A stretch of 64,000 nt of DNA from positions 1 to 64,000 of the forward strand of contig NZ_SOFM01000050.1 of the NCBI RefSeq assembly GCF_004402705.1, read 5' to 3'. The position numbers and the translations under genes were made by a program. The stretch comes from Cryobacterium mannosilyticum (GTDB taxonomy: Bacteria; Actinomycetota; Actinomycetes; Actinomycetales; Microbacteriaceae). Shown piece after piece: positions 10,744 to 20,269 of this stretch. Every line of letters starts with the position of its first letter. Positions within the stretch are counted from its first letter, which is position 1. The notes beneath the pieces are model-generated. The model searched no databases. It saw only the letters and a list, made by a program, of their open reading frames with translations, and was not told the DNA's origin.

Positions 10744-11616
10744 GTGAACGTGCTCACCACACCAGAGGTCATCGACACCATCGCCGGGCTGCGCGCCCGG
10801 CTGGCCGAAACCGGGGAGCGAGCCGGCGAAAGGCCCCGCGTCGTGCTCGTTCCGACCATGGGCGCCCTGCACGCGGGCCACCTGGCCCTGGTGCGCCGGG
10901 CCCGGGAACTCGGCGACATCGTGGTGGTGTCGATCTTCGTCAACCCGCTTCAGTTCGGCGCCGGCGAGGACCTCGCCAGCTACCCGCGCACCCTGGGCGC
11001 GGACGTCGCCGCCCTCGGCGCGGTCGGCGTGGACCTCGTCTTCGCCCCCACCGGCCAGGTCATGTACCCGCACGGCCCCAGCTCCACCCGGGTCACCGCC
11101 GGTCCCGTCGGCACGCTCTACGAGGGTGCGGCGCGGCCCGGGCATTTCGACGGCATGCTCACCGTCGTCTGCAAGCTGATGAACATCGTCGGCCCCGACG
11201 TGGTCGTCTTCGGCGAGAAGGACGCCCAGCAGGTGTTCCTGGTCGAAGCGATGCTCGAGGACCTCGACTTCCGGCCCGTGATCGAGGTCGTCCCGATCGT
11301 GCGGGAACAGGGCGGGCTCGCGCTCTCCAGCCGCAACCGCAACCTCGCCGAGGAGCAGCGCGCCGCGGCCAGGGCGCTGTCGGCGGGGCTGGCGGCCGCC
11401 GCATCCGTCGCCGGCCGGGGCACAGCCGCAGCCCTGCAGGCGGCCCATGCGCTCATCGACGCCCAGCCACTGGTTAAACTGGACTATCTCGTCGTCGTGG
11501 ACCCGCAGACCTTCCTTCCGGTCGCAGCCGACCATCACGGGCCCGCCCGGATGCTGGTCGCCGCGCTGGTGGGCAGCACCCGCCTGATCGACAACGCAGC
11601 CCTCGACCTGAACTGA
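10744..11616 (+). CDS. panC: Pantothenate synthetase
   Basis: A ligase of about 290 residues joining pantoate and beta-alanine for coenzyme A synthesis. The HIGH-like block VPTMGALHAGHLALVRRAR is near residue 38, FVNPLQFGAGEDLASYPRT near residue 67, and FGEKDAQQ near residue 155. GGAGGA at 10735-10740 is 3 bases from GTG 10744 and 9 bases from a second in-frame GTG at 10750, which may be the real start. A longer frame from 10669 overlaps the upstream gene and lacks a ribosome site. Confidence 0.95.
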   Translation: MNVLTTPEVIDTIAGLRARLAETGERAGERPRVVLVPTMGALHAGHLALVRRARELGDIVVVSIFVNPLQFGAGEDLASYPRTLGADVAALGAVGVDLVFAPTGQVMYPHGPSSTRVTAGPVGTLYEGAARPGHFDGMLTVVCKLMNIVGPDVVVFGEKDAQQVFLVEAMLEDLDFRPVIEVVPIVREQGGLALSSRNRNLAEEQRAAARALSAGLAAAASVAGRGTAAALQAAHALIDAQPLVKLDYLVVVDPQTFLPVAADHHGPARMLVAALVGSTRLIDNAALDLN

Positions 11617-11692
11617 CCATCTTCTTCCCACCAGATCAACCCGCGGAACAGCCAGGGCACCGCCCGCCTGCCAGCCGCCGACGGAGAACCGC

Positions 11693-13261
<1,569 letters not shown>

Positions 13262-13265
13262 GCCC

Positions 13266-13484
13266 ATGAGCCAGCAACCCCCGGAGGAACCCGCCCGCGA
13301 CGACGCCGCCCGTGATGAACTCGCCCGTGACGAACGATCGGCTGAGGATCCGAAGCGCGGCGACGAATCCGATCCGGCCGGGAAAGAGGGACCGTCGACG
13401 AACCGGATCATCCTCTGGGTCATCGTCGGCGGCATCGCGCTCTACCTGATCGGCTCCGGGGTCTACGGCATCCTCGTCAAATGA
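13266..13484 (+). CDS. Small single-pass membrane protein, unknown function
   Basis: A 72-residue protein: a charged, Asp/Glu/Arg-rich N-terminus with ARDE repeats (residues 8-45), then one C-terminal membrane helix (about 48-70). It starts 4 bases after lysS and ends in ATGA overlap with the GDSL hydrolase, so it is co-translated. No family is recognised. Confidence 0.7.
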   Translation: MSQQPPEEPARDDAARDELARDERSAEDPKRGDESDPAGKEGPSTNRIILWVIVGGIALYLIGSGVYGILVK

Positions 13485-14086
13485 CGCCCGTCGTGCTGTT
13501 CACCGGGGACAGCGTCACCGACTGCGGCCGGCGGGAGGACCACGACGGCCACCTCGGGTCCGGTTACGCGCGGAACATCGCCGGCTCCGGCTGGGCGGCC
13601 GGCCGCCGGGTCGTGAACACCGGCATCAGCGGCAACCGCATGGTCGACCTTGCCGCCCGCCGGCAGCGGGACGTGCTCGCCCACGCCGCCGACATCGTGT
13701 CGGTGCTGATCGGCGTTAACGACACCTGGCGGCGCTACGACGACAACGAGACCACCACCGCGGAGAGCTTCGAGAACGACTACCGCCGGCTGCTCGATCC
13801 GATCGCGCGCTCCGGCAGCCGGCTCGTGCTGGTGGAGCCGTTCCTGCTGCCGGTCACCGAGGCGCAGCGCGCCTGGCGCGAGGACCTCGACCCGAAGATC
13901 GACGTGGTGCACCGGCTGGCGGTCGACTACGACGCGGTGCTCGTCGCCGCCGACGCCGGGCTCACCCGCAGCGCCGCCGCCGTCGGCGCCGAAACGGTCG
14001 CCCACGACGGGGTGCACCCGACGAGCGTCGGCCACGAACTGCTCGCCAGCCTGTGGCTGGAAGCGGTCACCGCCGCCGGCCTCTGA
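13481..14086 (+). CDS. SGNH/GDSL-type hydrolase
   Basis: A 201-residue esterase/lipase-fold protein. Block I is FTGDSVTDCGR (catalytic Ser near residue 10), block II Gly in NTGISGNR, block III Asn in IGVNDTW, and block V HDGVHPTSVGHELLA carries the Asp and His. No signal peptide is evident, so it is probably cytoplasmic. The substrate is unknown; carbohydrate-ester deacetylation is common in this subgroup. Confidence 0.9.
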   Translation: MTPVVLFTGDSVTDCGRREDHDGHLGSGYARNIAGSGWAAGRRVVNTGISGNRMVDLAARRQRDVLAHAADIVSVLIGVNDTWRRYDDNETTTAESFENDYRRLLDPIARSGSRLVLVEPFLLPVTEAQRAWREDLDPKIDVVHRLAVDYDAVLVAADAGLTRSAAAVGAETVAHDGVHPTSVGHELLASLWLEAVTAAGL

Positions 14087-14120
14087 CCGCCGGCCTGCCC
14101 GCCGGCCCCGCCCGTGCCCT

Positions 14121-14205
14121 GTCGAATTCGACGGAGATTTTCCCGAAATCCGGCACTATTTGGTGATTTTCGGGCCTGGAGCGAGAAAAGTCCGTCGAAT
14201 TTGAC
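14121..14205. terminator. Long imperfect palindrome between convergent genes
   Basis: Arms 14121-14135 and 14191-14205 pair at 14 of 15 positions (GTCGAATTCGACGGA); an inner repeat CCCGAAAT / ATTTTCGGG at 14142-14149/14166-14174 has one bulge. It lies between the GDSL gene (ends 14086) and the ROK gene (ends 14236), so it could stop transcription from both sides. It resembles in size the palindromes at 8792 and 31542. Confidence 0.55.
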
Positions 14206-14235
14206 GGGGGCGACACGCGGATGCCGTGCAGCGGC

Positions 14236-15471
14236 TCAGCCCGGCCGGCGCCGCGCGCGCCCGGCGAGTTCGGTGGCCCGCGGCGACAGCTCCTGCTGCA
14301 GAATGAGCGCCGCACCGCCGACCGCGGCCGCGTCGGCGACATGGGCGGAGAGCCGCACGTCGACCGGATGCCGGGCCCGGGCGAAGAAGCGCTGCTGGAG
14401 CCGGGTGACCGCGGCGGTCAGATAGAGCGACCCGGCCGTGGCGAAGGACGGGCCGGCGAGCACGACCGAGTCGAGATCGAGGATGTTGGCCAGGTTCACT
14501 ATGGCCGTGGCCAGCTGCTCGGCGGAGCGCTCGATCAGCTCGCGGGCGAACGGGTTGCCGTGCACGGCGGCCGTGGCGATCAGGTCGAAGTCCCGGAACG
14601 GATCGCCGTCGGGGGAGAGTTCGAAGCCCGCCGCGTGGCCGGCCCCGATCAGGGCGCGCGCCCTGCCCGCCACGGCGCGGGGACCGGCGAGGTCTTCGAC
14701 GGTGCCGCCCGGTGTCTTCCCGGTCGGGTCGTCGACCCAGAGCTGGCCGAGTTCGCCGGCGTTCGAACTGGCACCGCGGTAGACGGTGCCGCCGAGCACG
14801 ATTCCCGCGCCGATCCCGGCGGCCATGTAGACCGTGCAGTGGGCGGCCGCGTTCGCGACCGTGCCGCCCCAGAACTCGCCGATGGCGGCGGCCGTCGCGT
14901 CGTTGTCGAGTGTCACCGGCAGTCCCGTCGCGCGCTGCAGGGCGGCGCGCACCGGGAAATCGCCCCAGGTGGTCAGGGTCGGCGGGGCCAGGATGCGGCC
15001 TGCCTCCAGATCGAGCGGGCCGGGCGCGACGATGCCGATGCCGGCCACCAGCGGGGTGGCGATGTCCAGGCTCGCCAGCAGGCGCCCGATCCGATCTGCG
15101 ATCCGCTCGATCACCCGGTCGGGGCTTTCGTCGCCGACGCCCCTCGTGCGGGTGCGGCCGACGACCGCGCCGGAGAGGTTCGTGACCACGAAGGTGATGA
15201 AGTCGGCGCCGAGCTGCACCCCCACCGCGAACCGGGCATCGGGGTTGATGTTCAGCAGCACCCGGGGCTTGCCGCCGGTCGACTCGCTGCGCCCGGTCTC
15301 CAGCACAAGGCCGTCGAGGATGAGCTGGCGGACCACGGTCGACATGGTCGCCTGGGTCAGCCCGGTGTGCTCGGCGAGCTCGACCCGGCTGACCGGGCCC
15401 TCGGAGCGGATGAGGTCGAGCACGATGCCCCGGCTCGTCGTGGTCGCGAGCGGAGCGCGCGGGTTCGTCAT
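14236..15471 (-). CDS. ROK family transcriptional regulator
   Basis: A 411-residue regulator. An N-terminal winged helix (SRVELAEHTGLTQATMSTVVRQLILDGL, residues 30-60) is followed by a ROK/ASKHA sugar-kinase-like domain with VTLDNDATAAAIGEFWGG near residue 180. The typical ROK zinc motif CxCGxxGC is not seen; the region reads YRGASSNAGELGQLWVDDP, so the domain may be degenerate in metal binding. The ATG at 15471 is chosen for the GGAGG just upstream; in-frame codons further out lie in the divergent promoter. It probably binds a sugar or sugar phosphate. Confidence 0.9.
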   Translation of the reverse strand: MTNPRAPLATTTSRGIVLDLIRSEGPVSRVELAEHTGLTQATMSTVVRQLILDGLVLETGRSESTGGKPRVLLNINPDARFAVGVQLGADFITFVVTNLSGAVVGRTRTRGVGDESPDRVIERIADRIGRLLASLDIATPLVAGIGIVAPGPLDLEAGRILAPPTLTTWGDFPVRAALQRATGLPVTLDNDATAAAIGEFWGGTVANAAAHCTVYMAAGIGAGIVLGGTVYRGASSNAGELGQLWVDDPTGKTPGGTVEDLAGPRAVAGRARALIGAGHAAGFELSPDGDPFRDFDLIATAAVHGNPFARELIERSAEQLATAIVNLANILDLDSVVLAGPSFATAGSLYLTAAVTRLQQRFFARARHPVDVRLSAHVADAAAVGGAALILQQELSPRATELAGRARRRPG

Positions 15472-15513
15472 TCTGCCTCCAACGCACAGGATAAGGCCCG
15501 GGCCGCGATGGTG

Positions 15514-15519
15514 GATAAT
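15514..15519 (+). promoter_or_regulatory. Putative -10 element for the LacI-like gene
   Basis: GATAAT lies in the small palindrome GGATAATCC, six bases before a GTG at 15526. This spacing puts the transcription start on the GTG (leaderless). The palindrome may also be a regulator half-site in the 36-54 base divergent region shared with the ROK gene. Confidence 0.4.
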
Positions 15520-15525
15520 CCAACT

Positions 15526-16437
15526 GTGATCCCCGAACCCGAGCCGACCGCGCGGCGGCATCCGCCGCTCCCGCAGTCGCCGTCATTGGCGATCGGCCTC
15601 GAGATCGGGCTGGTGCTCCGCCGCCCGCCGCGCCTGCTGGGGATCGACCCGTTCTACGCCGAGTTCATCGCGGGGATGGAACGCGTGCTCGCCGTGCGCG
15701 ACGGCTCGGTGCTGCTGCAGGTGGTGCCCAGCCTTACGAAGGAGACCGAGACCTACCGGCGCTGGGCGGCGTCCGGTCAGGTGGCAGGGGTCGTGCTCGC
15801 CGACCTGGTCGACGACGACGGCCGGGCGGACTTCCTCCGCACCCTCGGCATCCCCGCCCTCGTGCTCGGCGAGAAGGCGCCGCCGGCGGGTGTCGCCGCG
15901 GTGCAGGTCGACAACTACGCGGCGATGACGGATGCCGTCACCCGGCTCGCCGACCTCGGTCACCGGCGGATCGGCCGGGTCTCCGGCCCGCGACCCCTGT
16001 TGCACACCCGGGCGCGCACCGAGGCGTTCGAAGACGCCACCGCCGCCCTCGGCGCGCACGGGGTCGTCGTGGAGGGCGACTACACCGAGGAGAGCGGCGG
16101 GCGAGCCACCCGGAGCCTGCTCGGCCTGGCCGACCCGCCGACGGCAATCATCTACGACAACGACCTGATGGCGGTCGCCGGCCTCGGCGTCGCCGCCGAA
16201 CTCGGCATCGACGTGCCGGGCTCGCTGTCCCTGCTCGCCTGGGACGACTCGGCCCTGTGCCAGCTGGCCACCCCGCCGTTGTCGGTGATGAGCCGCGACG
16301 TGCGCGCCCTCGGCGAGATGGCGGCCGGGGCGCTGCTCGGGCTGATCAGGGACGAGGTGCCGGTGATCCTGCCGGCACCCTCGCCGCGCTTCATCACCCG
16401 CGGGTCGACGGCAACCGCTCCGCCGGATCCCCGCTAG
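15526..16437 (+). CDS. LacI-type ligand-binding domain protein lacking a DNA-binding domain
   Basis: About 303 residues. From residue 28 on it matches the periplasmic-binding-like sensor domain of LacI/GalR regulators: IGLVLRRPPRLLGIDPFYAEFIAGMERVL, then LADLGHRRIGRVSGP, PTAIIYDNDLMAVAGLGVAAELG, and the terminal PSPRFITRGST. The roughly 60-residue LacI helix-turn-helix and hinge that should precede it are absent; upstream DNA is the divergent ROK gene. GTG 15526 fits a leaderless start; ATG 15508 is an alternative that adds six residues. It may be a decayed repressor or a separate sensor or anti-regulator. Confidence 0.82.
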   Translation: MIPEPEPTARRHPPLPQSPSLAIGLEIGLVLRRPPRLLGIDPFYAEFIAGMERVLAVRDGSVLLQVVPSLTKETETYRRWAASGQVAGVVLADLVDDDGRADFLRTLGIPALVLGEKAPPAGVAAVQVDNYAAMTDAVTRLADLGHRRIGRVSGPRPLLHTRARTEAFEDATAALGAHGVVVEGDYTEESGGRATRSLLGLADPPTAIIYDNDLMAVAGLGVAAELGIDVPGSLSLLAWDDSALCQLATPPLSVMSRDVRALGEMAAGALLGLIRDEVPVILPAPSPRFITRGSTATAPPDPR

Positions 16438-16540
16438 CGGATTCGGCGGTGGGCCGGGCGGGCCGGTCGCCCGTGCCGGGGCAAGCATCCGGGAACCGGT
16501 CCGTTCCCGGCGCCGGTTATCCCGTATCGTAGAGAGGGAT

Positions 16541-16717
16541 ATGGACAACTTCTGGGTTAGCGCATTCTGGTCGCTCGTGCCCACCGTGCTGGTCGGGCTG
16601 ATCTTCTGGCTGGTGATGCGGTCCATCCTCCGGGCCGACCGCACCGAGCGGAAGGTCTACGCCCGGATCGAGGCGGAAGAACGCGCCAAACTCGGGCTCG
16701 ACAAGCCGGTCGCCTGA
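16541..16717 (+). CDS. Small membrane protein, 58 residues
   Basis: ATG at 16541, TGA at 16715-16717, preceded by the purine-rich GAGAGGGA. The protein begins MDNFWVSAFWSLVPTVLVG, has one hydrophobic helix (about residues 5-27), then a charged tail with RADRTERKVYARIEAEERAK. It ends 6 bases before cardiolipin synthase, so it is probably cotranscribed. Similar small proteins precede cls in related genomes as far as I recall; the function is unknown. Confidence 0.75.
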   Translation: MDNFWVSAFWSLVPTVLVGLIFWLVMRSILRADRTERKVYARIEAEERAKLGLDKPVA

Positions 16718-16723
16718 CCCGGC

Positions 16724-18187
16724 ATGTTCGGCATCGACATCTCGACCTTCATCCTGGTGGTCGCCCTCGCCGTTGACTTCACCATCCGCGTGGTCGCCGT
16801 GATCGTCGTGCCGCGCAACCGCCGGCCCACCTCCGGCATGGCCTGGCTGCTGACCATCTTCTTCATCCCCTACCTCGGCGCCCTGCTCTTCCTGATGATC
16901 GGCTACCGCACCCTGCCCAAGAAACGGCTGGAGAAGCAGGAGGAGATCAACCAGTTCATCCTCGATAGCACCGAGGGGATGGAACAGGTGCGCCGGGACC
17001 ACGTCTGGCCGCCGTGGTTGGATTCCGTCGTCGAACTCAACCGCAACCTCGGGTCGATGCCGCTGGTCGGCGGCAACCAGGCCCGGCTGCTCGGCGACTA
17101 CGAGGGCACCCTCGCCGAGATGGTCGCCGACATCGACACGGCCCGCAAGTATGTGCACGTCGAGTTCTACATCCTCTCCCTCGACAAGACCACGGCCTCG
17201 TTCTTCGACGCCCTGGAGAACGCCGTCAAACGCGGAGTGACCGTGCGGGTGCTGATGGACCACATCCAGTCGATGCGCAAGCCCGGCTACCGCAAGACCC
17301 TGCGCCGGCTCACGGCGTCCGGAGTGAAGTGGGAGCTGCTGCTGCCGCTCCAGCCGCTCAAAGGCAAGTGGCAGCGCCCCGACCTGCGCAACCACCGCAA
17401 GCTCGTCATCGTCGACGGCAAGGTCGGCTACATGGGCTCGCAGAACATCATCGACCGCAGCTACAACATGCCCGGCAACATCCGTCGCGGTCTCAAGTGG
17501 AAAGACCTGATGACCCGGCTCGAGGGGCCGATCGTGTCCGGGCTCAACGCGATCTTCATCACCGACTGGTACGGCGAGACCGACGACCTGCTCACCCGTG
17601 ACATCGAACCGGCGGATGCCGAGGTCGTGCCGCACTCGCTGGACTGCCAGGTCGTGCCCAGCGGTCCCGGGTTCGAAGGCGAGAACAACCTGCGCCTGTT
17701 CCTCGCGCTGCTCTATTACGCCCAGGAACGCATCATCATCACCAGCCCGTACTTCGTGCCGGACGAGTCGATCATGTACGCGATCACCACGGCCACCCAG
17801 CGCGGGCTGCACGTGGAACTGTTCGTCTCCGAGGTCGGCGACCAGGCGCTGGTCTACCACGCGCAGCGCTCCTACTACGAGGAGTTGTTGCGGGCGGGCG
17901 TGATCATCTACCTGTACAAGGCGCCGTACGTGCTGCACGCCAAGCACTTCACCATCGACGACGAGGTCGCCGTGATCGGGTCGAGCAACATGGACATGCG
18001 CTCGTTCAGCCTCAACTTCGAGGTGTCGCTGATGGTGCGCGGCCGCTCCTTCGTGCGCGAGCTCCGGGCGGTCGAGGACGGCTACCGGGCCGACAGCCGC
18101 CGGCTCACGCTCGACGAGTGGATGCAGCAGCCGCTGCGCTCCACCGTGCTCGACAACCTCGCCCGGCTCACCAGCGCCGTGCAGTAG
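16724..18187 (+). CDS. cls: Cardiolipin synthase, phospholipase D superfamily
   Basis: A 487-residue membrane enzyme that condenses phosphatidylglycerol into cardiolipin. Two N-terminal membrane helices (about residues 4-27 and 36-57) precede two PLD domains with HKD-type motifs NHRKLVIVDGKVGYMGSQN near residue 223 and HAKHFTIDDEVAVIGSSNMD near residue 405. Length and order fit bacterial ClsA. The alternative family of CDP-DAG-type enzymes is excluded by the HKD motifs. Confidence 0.95.
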   Translation: MFGIDISTFILVVALAVDFTIRVVAVIVVPRNRRPTSGMAWLLTIFFIPYLGALLFLMIGYRTLPKKRLEKQEEINQFILDSTEGMEQVRRDHVWPPWLDSVVELNRNLGSMPLVGGNQARLLGDYEGTLAEMVADIDTARKYVHVEFYILSLDKTTASFFDALENAVKRGVTVRVLMDHIQSMRKPGYRKTLRRLTASGVKWELLLPLQPLKGKWQRPDLRNHRKLVIVDGKVGYMGSQNIIDRSYNMPGNIRRGLKWKDLMTRLEGPIVSGLNAIFITDWYGETDDLLTRDIEPADAEVVPHSLDCQVVPSGPGFEGENNLRLFLALLYYAQERIIITSPYFVPDESIMYAITTATQRGLHVELFVSEVGDQALVYHAQRSYYEELLRAGVIIYLYKAPYVLHAKHFTIDDEVAVIGSSNMDMRSFSLNFEVSLMVRGRSFVRELRAVEDGYRADSRRLTLDEWMQQPLRSTVLDNLARLTSAVQ

Positions 18188-18247
18188 CGGCGAGGAGCGC
18201 CGAGTCCGCACGATCGTCGCCCTGCACCGGGGGTGCCGCCGACCTTG

Positions 18248-19354
18248 TCAGCAGGTCCGGGAGGCGGGATTCCAGGTGGCATCCAGCGGTGTGGGCTGGG
18301 TGACGCGCGACGTCACGTCGACCGGCAGGCCGGACTCCGCCGCGACCGAGATTGCGAGCAACACGTCGAGCACATGGGCCGCGACGGCCCCGCTCGCGCG
18401 CTCGCGCTCACCGCCGCGAATCGCTCGGGCGAGGTCGAGCACGCCCGAACCGCGTCCGTAGGTGGAACCTGTCGCGGTGAGGGTCATCGGCTCCGTGTGG
18501 CCGAAACGCCACAGTGTGGAGTCGCCCTCGAACGTGTTCGGATCAGGCAGGACGATCGTGCCGGCCGTGCCGCTGATCTCCAGGAAACCCATCCGCGGCA
18601 GGGCGTTCTGAAAGCTGAACGTCGACTGTGCCGACTGCCCGCCGGCGAACTCGACGAGAGCGGCGTAGTGCGTGGGCACCTCGACGGGGAACTCGAGACC
18701 GGCACGCGGGCCGCTGCCGATGGTGCGCACGGGGAACGACTTCGAGGAGACGGCGCTCACCCGGCTGGCGGCACCGAATGCGTGTATCAGCGTCGCGACG
18801 TAGTACGGACCCATGTCGAACAGCGGGCCGGCGCCGTGGGCGAAGAGAAACTCCGGATTCGGGTGCCAGGCCTCCGGGCCGGGGACATGGAACATCGTCG
18901 TCGCCGTCAGCGGCTCGCCGATGTCACCGCGAGCGATTGCCCGCATGGCGGTCTGGATGCCCGCCCCGAGCACAGTGTCCGGTGCGCAGGCGACTCGCAG
19001 GCCCGCCGCGTCGGCTGCGGCGAGCAGGGCCGCCCCCGCCTGCTGGTCGAGGGCGAGCGGCTTCTCACTCCAGACGTGCTTGCCGGCCGCGATGATGAGC
19101 TCGCCGACCTCCGTGTGGACGGCCGGGATGGTGAGGTTCACGACGATCTCGATCTCGTCGATGGCAAGGAGCTCGTCGACGGAGCCGTGCCCGGGTATCC
19201 CGAAGGCCTCGGCCTGCGCACGAGCACGGCTCGCGTCGATGTCGGCGACGAACAGGACCGACAGGTCCGGGAACGCCGTCATGTTCTCCAGGTAGGTACC
19301 ACTGATCACCCCGGCGCCGATGACGCCGACGCCGACCGGACCGGTGCCGCTCAC
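18248..19354 (-). CDS. Gfo/Idh/MocA family oxidoreductase
   Basis: A 368-residue NAD(P)-dependent sugar dehydrogenase type enzyme. The Rossmann start is VGVGVIGAGVISGTYLENM, followed by HVWSEKPLALD near residue 95 (the EKP signature with the catalytic Lys) and DMGPYYVATLIHAFG near residue 185, typical of the family's substrate domain. It is the last gene of the minus-strand glycoside operon and overlaps the isomerase by 4 bases. In similar clusters such enzymes oxidise a sugar ring at C3; the actual substrate is unknown. Confidence 0.92.
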   Translation of the reverse strand: MSGTGPVGVGVIGAGVISGTYLENMTAFPDLSVLFVADIDASRARAQAEAFGIPGHGSVDELLAIDEIEIVVNLTIPAVHTEVGELIIAAGKHVWSEKPLALDQQAGAALLAAADAAGLRVACAPDTVLGAGIQTAMRAIARGDIGEPLTATTMFHVPGPEAWHPNPEFLFAHGAGPLFDMGPYYVATLIHAFGAASRVSAVSSKSFPVRTIGSGPRAGLEFPVEVPTHYAALVEFAGGQSAQSTFSFQNALPRMGFLEISGTAGTIVLPDPNTFEGDSTLWRFGHTEPMTLTATGSTYGRGSGVLDLARAIRGGERERASGAVAAHVLDVLLAISVAAESGLPVDVTSRVTQPTPLDATWNPASRTC

Positions 19355-20178
19355 TGGGCAACCGCCGTGTCGCCGGCGGTGTCGTTCCGGGCGAGCCAGG
19401 CGAAGGACGCCGCGACGCCCTCGAAGATGTCACCGCTGTATCCATCGAACTCCACCACCCGTAGCGCGTGCGGCGCTGCGGCGAGGATAGCGGGGATGTC
19501 GACGTCCCCGCTGCCCGCGGGAACCTGGTCCCTGAAGGCCTTCGCGAGGGCGTCGGGCACCTCCAGGGCGCTTTCGCTGCTGGGCAACGAGGTGGCGATG
19601 TCTCCGGCGACGCGGCCGTCCTTGATGTGCAGGAACTGCACGCGCTCACCGAGCGATCGAAGCAGCGCTGGGGTGTCCGCGCCGCCGACCGTCGACCAGA
19701 ATGTGTCGATCTCCAGGGTGACGTCGGGGGCGAGGCGCTCGAGGAACAACTCGAAGATCGACCGGCCAGTGACCCGGTTCGAGAACTCCCAGTTGTGGTT
19801 GTGGTAGCCGAACCGCAGGCCGGCAGCAGCCGCCTGGACCTGCAGTTCGTTCACCCGGCCGGCAAGGCGGGAGGCGTCGTCGGCCGTCTGCCAGCGGGCG
19901 CTCGGAATGAACGGGTCGATCACGGTGCCGATGCCGAGCTGGGCCGCCGCGTCGAAGGTGCGTGCCGGGTCGTCCGAGTCGATGACGGAGGCGTGACCGG
20001 ACGGAGCGGAGACGCCCGCAGCCGCGAAGGCCCGCTCGTACTCGTCCGCTCGCTCAACGAAAGCGTACGGTTCGACCTTCGTGAAGCCGATCTCGGCGAG
20101 TCGCGCGACGGCGCCGTCGAGATCGGCGGAAATCGCATCCCGCACCGTGTAGAGCTGGATGGAGGGTGACGTCGTCAT
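19351..20178 (-). CDS. Sugar phosphate isomerase/epimerase (xylose isomerase-like TIM barrel)
   Basis: A 275-residue AP endonuclease 2/xylose isomerase-fold protein. Motifs include GFTKVEPYAF near residue 31, LRFGYHNHNWEF near residue 128, and LEIDTFWSTVGGADTPALL near residue 155, giving the His/Glu/Asp metal site expected. CAGGAGT at 20184-20190 (minus strand) is its ribosome site. Between it and the glycosidase lies a C-rich (mRNA) tract. With the Gfo/Idh enzyme it could epimerise, or cleave by elimination, a keto-glycoside. Confidence 0.9.
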   Translation of the reverse strand: MTTSPSIQLYTVRDAISADLDGAVARLAEIGFTKVEPYAFVERADEYERAFAAAGVSAPSGHASVIDSDDPARTFDAAAQLGIGTVIDPFIPSARWQTADDASRLAGRVNELQVQAAAAGLRFGYHNHNWEFSNRVTGRSIFELFLERLAPDVTLEIDTFWSTVGGADTPALLRSLGERVQFLHIKDGRVAGDIATSLPSSESALEVPDALAKAFRDQVPAGSGDVDIPAILAAAPHALRVVEFDGYSGDIFEGVAASFAWLARNDTAGDTAVAQ

Positions 20179-20189
20179 TTGCTACTCCT

Positions 20190-20228
20190 GGTGATGGGGA
20201 TGGGGATGGGGATGGTGATGGTGATGCG
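20190..20228. repeat. GGTGAT/GGGGAT simple repeat with G4 potential
   Basis: On the plus strand the tract is made of hexamer units GTGATG and GGGGAT, with three GGGG runs and several GG runs within 39 bases. It lies in the 91-base gap between the GH3 gene and the isomerase, directly upstream of the isomerase ribosome site. On the mRNA it is C-rich. Confidence 0.75.
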
Positions 20229-20269
20229 GCGGATTCGCACATCCGTTGACCGGGTCTCACGCCCTACTG

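Noticed and set aside
14221..15525. N-terminal extension of the LacI-like frame through the ROK gene
   Set aside because: It is the complement of the ROK coding region and has no helix-turn-helix in any frame, so it does not supply the missing domain.
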